Assembly: GCA_010909165.1 (NCBI GenBank)
Contig: VJWM01000273.1
Location: 62,001-126,000 of the forward strand
Source: Anthoceros angustus
Taxonomy: Eukaryota; Streptophyta; Anthocerotopsida; Anthocerotales; Anthocerotaceae
Length of the DNA: 64,000 nt
Reading direction: 5' to 3'
A model generated the notes under the pieces. That model saw nothing but the letters and a program-made list of their open reading frames with translations, ran no database searches and was not told where the DNA came from. Shown one piece after another: positions 34,480 through 45,880 of the stretch; positions within the stretch are counted from its first letter, which is position 1; each line of letters starts with the position of its first letter. The position numbers and the translations under genes are program-made.

Positions 34480-35500
34480 ATTGTGGGAGGGATCCCGGCT
34501 CCTTAGATGCACCTCTAGCGCCACACTTATCCCACCGCTGCTTAGACGCTGGGTTTCGGCCCCATGAGACTTGTGGAACTACAATCTTGAGAAATCATAC
34601 CACCAGTACACACACTCACCTTCTCTAAACAAGCAAGGCGCCTCTCACGCTCCTCTACAGTACCGCATCGCTCAGAACTCACCAAACCTCAACCTACAAC
34701 GACACCACACAATTGCAGGTCACGTCTTAACAGCAAGGTGTCTATCACGGGCGCCCAGGGACCCCCTGACCCACACCGCAACTTCGTCCCTACTCCTAAG
34801 ACACTCTTCTCCACACAGGGAGCGCCCTCTTACTTGCAGATTTGGGATTCGTCCCTTAGGCTCTGCCTGTGGCCTTCCGTTTTTCCTACACTCTAATCCT
34901 CCTCACAACTCTCTCAATCAACAACGCCCTCTTCTTCTCTACTCATCTACCCTTCCTTCCTCCACAATCTCCTACTCTAACACCAATTGCTGGCTCATTA
35001 ATTCCAACTCGCCCTTACGACAATCCTGGGTCCGTCCGGAAATTAACGAGTTCTTCCTTGGGCTATGTGGTTTGTACCAGACGAGAACCTGTGGAGTCTT
35101 TCCGTAGTCTACCCTCAAGCCGAGAGTTCCTTGAGCATCGCCACACACTCAAAGCAAAACAATTCACACAAAGAACCATTCACAAGGGGAGCTAGGGGCG
35201 CCTGCAAAGAGCAAGCCCTCCACCCACTCCGACCGCGCGTTCTCCTCTCTACCTGGCTTTTTGCAGAAATTCTGCACACAAAGTGAAGGACTGGAGGATG
35301 GGAGCGCAAGACACGATAATTTTACTTCACAAGCTCCCTCCTTTTATAGGGAGGTCCTCATACAGCCTCGGCGCGCCTCCGGCACTCACTCCTTATTTTA
35401 GTGTATCCTATTGCGACTTTTTAAGTTCGACATCCAAGCATCTTGGGTAAAATTCTATTCTAGCAAATTCACCTATGTGAGCCTTAATGGCTCCTCAACA
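34480..35500 (-). mobile_element. Inverted copy of the LTR-like repeat (3' LTR)
   Basis: This is the reverse complement of the LTR-like repeats at 27.9-30.0 kb. On the minus strand it has the TATA box (TATAAAAG, 35341-35348), then the conserved tgggattcgtccctt- and catgggg-type words, ending near 34480. It follows a gag-like region (36830 to 35600) in the minus direction, the same order as in the element at 25-29 kb. It is more diverged from the two direct copies than they are from each other. Confidence 0.6.
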
Positions 35501-35599
35501 TTCCTATCTAGCTAGTCAACACACTTCATGACAAGCATTAATGCTGTCCTCCTCTAAAGAAAAGTCTTCCAAGTGGCATCTTGTCCCATGTCTTCAAGC

Positions 35600-36830
35600 T
35601 AATTTAAGGACTTCTTATGAATCCCTTCCTTATCTTGATGCCTATCTTGAGTTCCTTCCTCCAATAAAATAGCCCGGCTCTCTTAGCCACCGGCTCATCC
35701 TCGCCTCCTCTTCCTCTCACTTGTGGAGCAAGTGAGCCTTGCTCCCCTGCACCCATGTTAGGAGGTTGGTCTTCTCCTTGTGATTCTTGCTCCATTCTGC
35801 AAGATCAACCCCTCTTCCTTCTTTTCCCGCAAGGGCCAAGGTACGCCTCCCTCACAAATCCATGCTAGCAGCCTTTGAATCCGCTTCTTCCGGCCCTCCT
35901 ACCATGGTAGGACCTTCTCCTACGGTAGGAGTCCCTCACCAGGGAACTCCTCCTACCACGGTAGGAGTTCCTACCGGGTTTTCTTCTTCCTTACCCCTTC
36001 CGGGTGATTCTCTCCACTGCAGCTTCCGCTTCACTTGCTTCTCCACAGTGCGAAGTTTCTTCACCGTTGCTTGGGACACTCTCCAAGTCTAAGGCTTCCG
36101 GTTGGACTTGCATGAGGGCCTCCCTATCATCGTCATGAGGTCCCAACATCCTCCTCTCAGAAGTCGCAACAACTCGTTAGTGGCCTTGAGCACCTTGTTG
36201 TGAAGATGGGCTGCAAATCGTTGTTGTGCCATCTCCAATTCGTAATCCTCAAGCCATACTCCATGCTCACACTTGCTTTTGTAAGCATCTCGCTCAAGGC
36301 CAGCTCACCGCCTTGACATGGAGAGCCACATTCTCCTCTCATTCTGCAGTTGGCGGATCAATCTCTCAGGGCATAATCACCAAATCTTCCCTCACCGCCA
36401 ACATATGCCGCACCACCGCCTCATGACCTTTCTCCTTTGCCATTTCTTCCTCCAACTCCCCTATCCTCCTAGGGAGTTGTGCATTCTCCGTTTTGGACTG
36501 CTTCCATTTCCAATCTTTGGACAAAATGTGTCCGTTCTTCCAGCTCTTCTTCCTTCAATTCCAGCCTCATGGATTTCTCCCAGCTCCTTTTCCATGTCAC
36601 TAATCTTCACACTGTGGCTATGACCCGCTCATGTGCGCCTACTTGCCTTTGTCCCCTCATTTGCTGCAGAGATTGCTCGTCTTGACCTTCCTCCATTAGC
36701 AGCACTTGCTTGTCTTCCGCCTTCTTTTCCCATGTGCGCACCATGTGAGCAAGTTGCTCCACCTTCTCCTCTCGAGCTGCCAATTGCTTGGTAAGAGCCT
36801 TGTTCTCTCGAATATGATTGTTTGTTGAAG
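35600..36830 (-). pseudogene. Gag-like coiled coil and heptad region, minus strand
   Basis: Reading leftwards from 36830, the sequence gives ALTKQLAAREEKVEQLAHMV, KAEDKQVLLMEEGQDEQ and further coiled-coil pieces broken by stops. A Pro/Gly/Val heptad region follows, with CTACCATGGTAG (35899) and CTACCACGGTAG (35953). Then comes a basic tail and the LTR. It is the C-terminal half of the same gag-like family. The N-terminal domain is missing here (truncated at about 36830, where unrelated DNA starts). Confidence 0.5.
35899..35964 (-). repeat. Palindromic heptad repeats, minus-strand element
   Basis: CTACCATGGTAG is at 35899, a shortened CTACGGTAG at 35920 and CTACCACGGTAG at 35953. Spacing is close to multiples of 21 bp, allowing for deletions. 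The core is the same as at 24078 and 46297. Confidence 0.85.
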
Positions 36831-37209
36831 GGGGTGAATATCCAACCCTCCTCGTTGAACGAAACCTCCTTCACTAATAACACATGGTTCCCAAAACCGT
36901 GTTTTTGATTTGGTGTCCCATACCATGGACAATGATTCCTACTGAATGCTTTGTGAAACAACAAAACCGAGGAAGGGTCAAGGGCGCTGGCGGCCGCCTT
37001 AGTGGTCAAAAGTAGTTTGTTTTGTGCGATGATCCATTTCCACATTGACAAAAGGCCTAGTAATAACACAACAAAACTAGGTATGGGTACGTCGTCTGCA
37101 AGCGGTTGGAGACCATCCGCTTTTAGGTTCCGCCAAAATTGACCACTAACGGACAATAGTTCACAACTACAAACGCCTACACGCGCTAACTGACTCAACC
37201 GGTGCTTGC

Positions 37210-38320
37210 TGACACCGAATCATAAACCAAGTTCAGATCCGCTCAAGTTCTTCCTCATCGAAAGTGTCGACTTCAACCAAAGCCCTCGAGTCCTCGTTCC
37301 CATCCGTGTCTTCATCATTACCATCGCCCCGATCGCCAAACGTTCTCGAGTGTTTGTTGGCCAGCCTCCAACAAATCGCCCGCTCTTATTCCGACGGCAC
37401 TCAAAGAAACCACTTGTGCTTTCAAGGAGTCCTTCTCACGATGCAAACCTCCTTTGCCTGTAATCGTGCAAGTCCTCTCCTGGGCTTCAAAATTCAACTC
37501 CTCAAGCGCATCCGGAGCACCTCAAATCCATGAATTCTTTGTGAAATATAACTCGCACATCTCAAGTCACCTCGATGGCGATACAACTCCTTCCCCGCAA
37601 GTAACGCAATAGTTGTGCCGCTCCGAGCATGCATCCAACCCAATCTCCTCTTTGGAGAAGGTTGTAATAAGTCTCGTCATCAACCCTAGTGGTCTCGGGC
37701 GGACCACCAACTTGTCATGTGACATGTAAACTGTTTTTGACAATCGTGGTGAGCAATGAGACCTTCCATTGTTGAATGTTCCATGCATAGCATTTGGTAG
37801 CATTGCATCCCCTTTGTGCTCCCATCCTTGGACCCCATCCGATAGTTATGTATTCCAGTCTCAAATCCACCCTCATTGTTCATGTTTGTCTTGTCCCATA
37901 CGAACGACACCAAGCCCCTTTCTGCTCCACTTTCGCATTGATTCTCGTATGTGCCTCCACTCCATGCATCACAATCATCCTCAGTTCATCGCTAGTGGTC
38001 TTCTCAAAAGCTTTGGAAGAGAATCCATCATTGCTTATCCACCCTCTTGTCCATAGGTCCAATGTTAAAACCTCGGGGCACATCCATGACGAGAAGTGTG
38101 TATTGCCTTGCCCTGAGAAAACCACGCATATCTTGTACATCACGACTTTCGATTTGGTATTGTACGGCTCTCTGATTGATGTGAAAACCTCAAGACCTTC
38201 CTCCGGTCCTTGTCCGCTAATGCACGTCTTCAAGCCCTTTCCAATTGTTTATCTCGAAAATAAAATGGAAGTCACTGAGTTTTGTGACGATGTCTTTCAA
38301 TTGCTGAAAACGTACGTTAG
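37210..38320 (-). pseudogene. Unknown dispersed family, copy 2
   Basis: This is the better copy of the family also seen at 11230-12400. The minus-strand frame 37880-38233 is open for 117 codons (VFTSIREPYNTKSKVVMYKI, RMIVMHGVEAHTRINAKVEQ). A second piece lies at 37686-37913 (MVSFVWDKTNMNNEGGFETG). Frameshifts separate the pieces. The reading may continue upstream into 38457-38651 (TCWKKFHIIQVAMVKHLSSF). There is no match to a transposase family that I can name. Confidence 0.5.
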
Positions 38321-38456
38321 TCATTAGGGAGAGGCGCCCGGCCGCCCTCATTTTCGCGTTGGATTGAAGGCGCTGGCGGCCCTACAAACCCATATATCTG
38401 AGTGAGGCGCGAATGATCAAACATATGGGGACGGGCGAGGGCGCCGGCCGCCCGCA

Positions 38457-39410
38457 TCACCCCCATCCCTGTTCAATATGACGAAACGATGCGGACATAC
38501 CTTTCCGGAGAAGGTGTTGGAATCGAGCTAGCATATTGTCCGTAGAGAATGTAAAGGATACTCCTCGCACCTCTTCAAATGACGAGAGATGCTTCACCAT
38601 TGCTACTTGTATGATATGAAATTTTTTCCAGCATGTGATCTCTTCCTCCATCCCCTTCGGATCTATCCCTTAACACCTTCTGGCGCTTATCGATTTTGGC
38701 CACACTCTCAACCGGTATTCCACGAAAAGATTTCGGCTTGGCCAACATGTCTCTAGGCTTGACACACTATCAACTGCCGGTCATCCGCCAGCTTGCGCTT
38801 CCTTTCTTGCTTGTCCTCAGAACGTGTTTCTTCCGCTCGAAGCTCTCGCCTTCCCATTTGGAAAAATCTTGTCCACATTCTCCCACACCTTCCCATCCCG
38901 CTTAGCAATACAGAATGTGGGTCCGATTGTCCACTTTGTTCGCTTGTACACGCCCTCCCGCCCTTCATCGCCTTCAATCAAACCTAGGACTTTGTACACA
39001 GTATTTCCGTGACATGGTCATTTGCACTTCTTCCCTCTTTGCGATGATCAACTCGTCCCTTAAATACGACTTGCTCTATAAAGTTCATCTTCTTTCTTCG
39101 GACATCATATTGTGATCTGCAAGCACCCGCATCTCATGCAAGAAGCCCACAATACACATGTGCTTCAACATATTGGAACCGCTTCTTTCCGGGTGAGATA
39201 TCGATAAGTGCTTCATAGCTGCGTAGGTGTGGTTACCACCAAGAACTCCCATGACATACTTCTTTGCACGCCATTTCCTTGCTCGATCGACACTCGCTCG
39301 GATCAATCATACACAAAAGAACTCCTCCTCTATCCGCCTTTCGCTATAACACGGGCAAGATAGTTTGCCCAAGCCTCATCAACCCTCCGGATCTGCTGAG
39401 TAACATGCGC
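38457..39410 (-). pseudogene. Unidentified decayed ORFs, minus strand
   Basis: Minus-strand pieces include 38817-38999 (TKWTIGPTFCIAKRDGKVWE, then NVDKIFPNG) and 39085-39306 (HLSISHPERSGSNMLKHMCI). They read like real protein interrupted by stops. The position directly upstream of the unknown family (37.2-38.3 kb, same strand) suggests one transposon-like gene running leftwards from about 39.4 kb. Confidence 0.35.
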
Positions 39411-39489
39411 CGCCACCTCAAGTTCTCCAACTTCACTAACCTTTTCTGCACCACCTTCGGTATGCGAATCCCTTAAGCGAGTCAATGGA

Positions 39490-41320
39490 TCGCATCCCTC
39501 ATAGCCTCTTCCAACCTTTCCTCGTCGGTTTGAATATGAACGTGGTTATGTCCCCTCCCATGGCATCTTCTCTTCCACCCTTCTTTGCCTTTTGGTTTTC
39601 CTTCCCACCTCCGTCCCCTGTGTGCGCCGCACTTCCCTTGCGCCGCCACTCGAGGTCACACCGTTCGGGCATGAAGGTTGAGGAGCGCCGCCGGCGCCTC
39701 CTCTTCGCCCATACCCACATCCCCGCATCCGCCATGTCCTTTTCTCCAGGGGACGAACCGCTCGACCCGACGCCGCTCTTGCCTGGTGGTGGGAGGATCA
39801 GCCGGGCCGGCCGGCCCCAAACCACCGCACCTTTTGAATCTTATAAACCCCCGGATCCGCGTTGGCGCTCTTGGGAACTGAAGATGACTAGGGCGCCGGC
39901 AGCGCCCCGCGCATCCGGGTCATATTGCATGGTGGGAACCATAAGGAGTCGAGTTAGAAGATTGGGAAGGTCCTCAAGATCTGTCTGATCGTGCCTGATC
40001 CTTCATGTCAATGCGCTTGACCAACTGGTAAAGCCCCATCTTCCTCGTCTGATGGGCCAAGCTCACTCTCCTCATGATCTTCTTCCATACCTTCCACCAC
40101 ATCACCATTCTCTGTATGGAGGCTTGGGCTCGACGCATAGACATTTCCCTCTTGTGGGCCCTCATAGTTTGTGTAATCTTTTCGCAGATAGCTCGTATGA
40201 GTGCCCTCGCAACTAGTGGTGCCTGGAAGATGGTAGGAAAAACATATCCACAATGTCGACTCTCACATGTGAAGAAATGCGAAGGAATGCGATTCCGGGC
40301 AATACTGCCTCCCGCATGGAATCGCGGAAATCTTCAACAAGGCCACGAGGTGCACACTTCTTCCAGTGAAACCCTTTCGGCTAAGAACAAGAGACTTGTA
40401 TAAACGCGGATCTGGGAAACTTCCTCATCTTGGTATGCCTTTGTGGTGCACAAAAAGTGAACTCGCTCCCTTCATTGAAGTCCAAAGTAGCCCAAACAAC
40501 CCACCGCTCTTGCTCTCTCGATTTGGCGAGCCCCCTATATCCCATGATCCACAACTTCAACAAAGGGGTCCATGGCGCAAGAGGTGGATCCCACAAGCAT
40601 CCTCCTTCTCCACAACCACAACATTGTCGAGCCTGAGACACGCTGATATGGACAGCCTCATAGGTGGGATGGAATCGGATGAATAGGTTGCCGCTCTTAC
40701 CAACCTTCGTCCCTTGCTCTCCGAACCAGTGGAACTGATTTTGGCGGAGGATGCGCCGCTGCGATTTTGCTCAGAAGAATGCTGCCCCTCCGTTGGAGCA
40801 TGGGATGGCAAGATGTCTCCGGCGACTGGATGGAGGTGCCTCCGATGTCCGCGTGGGCGGTGCGCTCCCTCGCCTTTGAGCCTCCTCGGCCTTCTCACGC
40901 ATGGCGGGGGTCATATTCCTCAAAGGCTGGTCCTTCTTGCTCCCGCCGCTTGCCATCTTCATCTCTAATTCAAGGCAACCCCACTCCGTAATCACAAAGA
41001 GATGCACAACAGTGACCGCTAACTCACTGCTCAAGATCGCCCGCCTCAAGAGCTTACCGCGGCTTGCTCTCGAAAGTTGCGCCCAACCCGAGCTTGGCTT
41101 CTAGGGCGGGCGAGCGCGGCGCCTCACTCCCAAAGATGCGATACGCGGTGGTGCGCTCGAGAAGCGCACACTGAGGTGTGCGCCGAAATCGACATGAACT
41201 ACTGTCCTGGCCTTGCAACGAGCTTAAGTTCAAAAGAGGAGGCCTTAACGAGAAGGCGTGTAAAAGTAGGGTTTTCTTCCATAACCCCAAATGGTTTTCA
41301 TAAGTGTTTCTCAAAATAAC
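39490..41320 (-). pseudogene. Unidentified decayed ORFs, minus strand (5' part)
   Basis: Minus-strand frames at 39499-39825 (MADAGMWVWAKRRRRRRSST within it), 40557-40898 (STGSESKGRRLVRAATYSSD) and 41054-41314 are charged or Ser-rich and mutually out of frame. They may be the N-terminal part of the same element. No domain was recognised. Confidence 0.25.
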
Positions 41321-41339
41321 CCTACCTTAAACTCAATTT

Positions 41340-42540
41340 TGACGAGCTTACTATTTTAGACCCGCCCGCCATCAACTTTTCGCCAGTGGCTGCAATTATG
41401 CTTGGATTTTCCACATATCGTGCATCACCAACCACTTCATTGTCCGCACTTATTTCGAGGCAATCCCATCAACCTCTTAGGCGGTGGCACTGGGATGCGA
41501 GGGCCCCCGACGCCATAGCAAAGCCGGAGGGAGGCTTCGATATCCGCTAGCCACTACCGGTGCTCGCAAAGTCTTGTGCTTTCCTTCCTTGCGCATTGAT
41601 GCGGATGTTGCATTTGACGACACGCAGGAGATGAGGTTGGTCTTGTTTCGCCATTGTCTTTTCCCCGCATACCATTCATGATACAAGATGCAACTTGTAA
41701 CCATGCCTGCGGGGCGCAGGAGGTTCAAGTGGAGGACCCGGGCCTCGCAATTCCAAAGAAATGGAGACATGGTCCGCAGAGGAAGAGGCTCGCTATCTTG
41801 AACGCCTCCAAGTTCACATATTCGGTGCAATACCCACGGAGTCCTCCACATGAAGGTTTGTTGTGGTTACCAGCTTTTCCCACTTTTGGAAGAGGCTAGC
41901 TTGTTAAGTCCGTGTTCGCACCGCCCATGTAGGCTCTAACGAGGCGTCGACACTTGGCGCCAAAACATGCCGCGGGTGCCTCACCCCGCTGGAATTTGCA
42001 TCTACCAGCCCATTGAGGGAGCCCATCTACACGCCTCCCGGATCCAATTCGAGTCCTCATCCCTCAACTGCGTGTGGATGGACCACCTGTTGCACGCAGG
42101 GGATTGTTTGATGGTGGTCACGGTAGAAGACCTCCCCGGCGTGAGCACGAACCCTCCGAGGATGAAGATGAACGACCACTTGACACCGCACCGCGCGGCT
42201 GCTTCCATCCCAAGCCGCTGGGTGAGACTTTGACAGCGTCAAGCGAGCAAAGCATTGCACCTCAACGGAGACGCGCTGGTGTCACATTGAAGAAAAGTGA
42301 AGGAGAGGTAGTGACGGCGGATTGAAAACCATGTTGCAATCAAATGTGCTTGGTGACAAAAGAAAAGTTTTGGAGCAGAGTACCGATTCCTAAGGATGGG
42401 CAGCAAGAGACATTTCTAGAGTCCTTGGTTCAAGAGAGAGGGGATGTGAAAGTATGCACACATTTTGGGGTCCATTCAAGGCTTGAAGGCATTTAGAAGA
42501 GTATATTGCATAGGCACTGATATGAGGAATCAAGAGCGAA
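41340..42540. other. No confident gene
   Basis: Overlapping frames on both strands (41477-41851 minus, 41967-42233 plus) are open for 88-124 codons but resemble nothing known. This is mixed-composition DNA between two decayed elements. Confidence 0.4.
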
Positions 42541-44060
42541 TCATTTAATGCCCGTGGATGGTTTCGTGCCTAACCCCAAACCACGCCTTCTTATGCTTGG
42601 GAGCGATATCCTCGGATGGATAAGACATTTCTAATGATCGAGGCAGAACGTGGAGGTCTTCAACCTTCCGACATACACAAGGTTGGAAATATGGAGTATG
42701 TACGCGAATGCGAAACCTCCGGGATCCTCTATGTGAAATATCCATGGTTCTTGAAGTTATGGAAAAGCAACTTCCCAAGAGTGAAAATACCAAAATCCAA
42801 GGTTTTCCACGTCACTCTGCGCAGTCTGAAGAGCATTAGGAACAACCACAACCGATCAAGGTAATTGTTACCACTTTCGGCAGTTGACATGCATGGAACT
42901 TATGGAAATGGTTTTCTTGAGTGGGGAATGGTTGTTTTGAACTCGAGGCTTTATGGGCAAGATCCCTATAACCGGGTCACTGATCTTTGTATGATGGGAT
43001 GGTGCGCCACCACCGTCAGTCCCACATATGCAAAACCCTTGGGATGAAACCCCGAGAGGCCCTGTACATGTGGTGGGACGCCGCCGGCCCTGGAGGAACC
43101 CTCGGTTGAAGAGCCCCTCGGAGACGCGCCGGCCGGCGCCCACCTGTGTGCTTTAACGGCACCATAGGTTCCTCCGAGGGATACCAACTGCCAACGCCCA
43201 CATGGCGAAGACCATAGGGTCACCCTACAATTTATACATGTGGTGGCACGCCTCCATAACCAAAAGCATGGATTGTGGTTGCTCAGTACGCCACCCACAA
43301 TTGATCGAAATGCGCTAGGACGGAACATGAAGGTTCTTCCTCCGTTGATTTGGGGCGGACGCCGCCTGTGTAATCGTCCAAAGATAGGAGGGTCCTTCAT
43401 ATCTAATCGGATGTCTCTTCAAATGTACCGACGAGTGTGTATGTCAAAAGAAAAATATCAAGCGGCTTTAGATGCCCATCGTTTGCGGTTACATCGAGCG
43501 GTGAAGATGGCGAAACATGAGCAAGAGTTATGTAGAACCACATATGTACCTTCTACTTTCAATCGATGGAATGGACCAAAAGAAGACGGAGATTCCCATC
43601 TACTTGATGGCCAAAGAACTTGGATGAGGAGTGATTCGTGTTCATGTGGTTGGGTGCATGATCCACAATTACACGTTTAAGGCAAGAGCTTACTTGCATT
43701 ATGCGAACTTGAATGATGCCAATCACGATTACCATCATCCGATGTTATTCATAACTACGAAGGAGTATTGCCGAAAGTGTTATATTTGCAATTGGACAAC
43801 ACTGCAGAGAACAAGAATCAAGCTTTGCATATCTCAACATGCTCGTGGACATGGGGACGTTTGAAAAGGTGAAAGTGGGGTTTTGTTGGTGGGGCATACG
43901 CATGATCAAATCGACCAAATGTTTTCATGCTTTTCAAAAGCTTAAAACACAAGGAAGCTCACACTCTGACCGCTGTGAGATTTTGATTAGTGCGTACACT
44001 CCACCGGAGGTGAAGATATTGATCAAGTTCGGACTTCCTCATATGTTTGGCCCATAAGGC
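42540..44060 (+). pseudogene. DUF7869-type transposon-associated gene, decayed
   Basis: Assembled from three frames, the protein shows the hallmarks I associate with DUF7869 proteins. There is an N-terminal stretch with KTEIPIYLMAKEL. Next comes HNYTFKARAYLHYANLND. Then a core LQLDNTAENKNQAL (43790-43830) is followed by MGTFEKVKVGF (43851 on), a degenerate VGHTHDQIDQMFSCF (43884-43935) and ILISAYTPPEVKILI (43980-44020). The Asp-Asn core and the Gly-His-Thr-His-Asp motif are typical. This family is repeated in many eukaryotic genomes and is thought to derive from a transposon. The reading frame is broken at least five times. The portion 44060-44730 may be its C-terminus. Confidence 0.6.
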
Positions 44061-44729
44061 AAGGGAAGGTGGACACGCATACAAGGCGCATCAAAAAATT
44101 AAACAACCTCTCTTTCCGACCAATTCAAAATTACGAGAGAAGCCAAAGGTGACCGTGGGTTTGTATCGCATCGAGGCAAGATTCCACATCACCTATTGGG
44201 AGACAGAGGCCGGGTTGAGTTTTTGACATTCGTCGTTGGACAATAACAGCTAACCGCCTCCGGTCAAGGGATAGAAAAGGAAAGTTGGCGACTTATCACC
44301 TACGGATGGTGTGGCTCATTTGAAGGAAGGTCTTCGGCCCTTAGGCCTTATGTGACATCGGAGGAATACAAATGGTGGGAAGCTCGGACCAACAAGAGAT
44401 TCATTATTGTTCAAAACAACATTGGGCCTGGCCTCCTCCATCCTTGGAAGTGGTATTCGAGGTCCAAGTAGAAGTAAACCCCAACCTGCGACTTGATGAA
44501 GCTTTATTACGGGAGGCGTTGTTGAGGACCTTCCACAACGAGATATGTATTTGGGACGATACCAAAACTTGGAAAGACAAGGAGGGAATGACACGCTTTG
44601 AATGGTGATGTGTTGAAATAAATAAGGGCATGTTCATTGCGCCCAAAGTGACACGCATAACCATTTTGGATTGGGAAGGTGATTGATTTGTTGTTTGATG
44701 ACCCACTCACTTACTTGTTCATGCATGTA

Positions 44730-45880
44730 GCACACAGATGCGTTTGAGGGTAGGTACGTTGAAGAATACATAGGGGATGGCACCAAGCAACAAACCGGGA
44801 AAAGGGGTCAAGGGTTGAACCTAAAAATATTGAAGTATATGTATGTAAAACCGTCATCTTGTATTATGGTTTCACCTTGAATTCTAAACATCTGTATGCG
44901 GTAGACAAGAAGGCAATCAAGGACAAGTCAATGAATTGCGGGCTTCATACAACCAGCAAGTCAAAGTGGCAGAGGATGAAGATGATTGATGATGCCGAAC
45001 CCAACGAATATGACGGCGTCAATTCAGAAGGAGAGTAGATTGCACTTCGAATGTTAAAAGTGCGCATAGGCCGAGCCTCATTTTCTGCTTTGAGAAGGGA
45101 AACTGCAAGACACATTCGACACGTTCATTGTAGCCCATTCTTGGGGAAAGTTTGAAACGACCAGTATATTCTACAAGATGTTAGCCGATGGAAACTCCTC
45201 TCCAAATCGACTTTTTAGTCCTAAAGCACTAGCGCAGTGGGACACCCTTTGCAAATTTGCACATTTAGAGCATGTGCACATTTAGGGCTTGCACGATGCC
45301 ACCACTAATAATGCATCCATACGACTTTCCTGCTTTTTGATCACGGCTAGTCACATGACTATACATAGCATCCGCCGATGGTTGGTGACAGACCCTCTTG
45401 TCTCAAAATCGATTCCTCCAACCTACCAAGGGATAGGAGATGACATATCACTTTCGGGATTGTGGAGGTGGGTGCGCTGGCGGCCCGCACCCACGATTTC
45501 CATGAATTCCATGTCGCATGTAAGGGATTCATGACCCATACCACCACCACCCGCATGGAAGCGCCTGGGGAAACTTGAAATATGAGAGTTCGACATTGGT
45601 TGGACCATGTTTTCCCGATTGTTTGTGGGGCATCGTCAAATGTACTCATCTTCACTGTCATGGTGCTCCATTTTGTAAATGGGCTCTAAAGTCGGCATAG
45701 GTGTAAACTACAACCATTGCTCCACATGTCAGAACGGCAAGCTGTCGTGTTGGTGTTCACCCTTCTTTCGATCATCTTTTCCAAAGACAAGCGGTGAACA
45801 AGGGATTCAACACCATCCAAAACCCTTCGCAAATAAAGAGTAAACCCTCATGTCAATAATCACCCTTGTTCTAAATAGGA
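44730..45880. other. No confident gene; one strong hairpin
   Basis: A few plus-strand residues around 44740-44790 (AFEG-YVEEYIGDG-like) may be the last part of the DUF7869 gene. A GC-rich hairpin lies at 45468-45494 (GTGGGTGCG, 9-nt loop, CGCACCCAC). Nothing else is supported. Confidence 0.4.
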
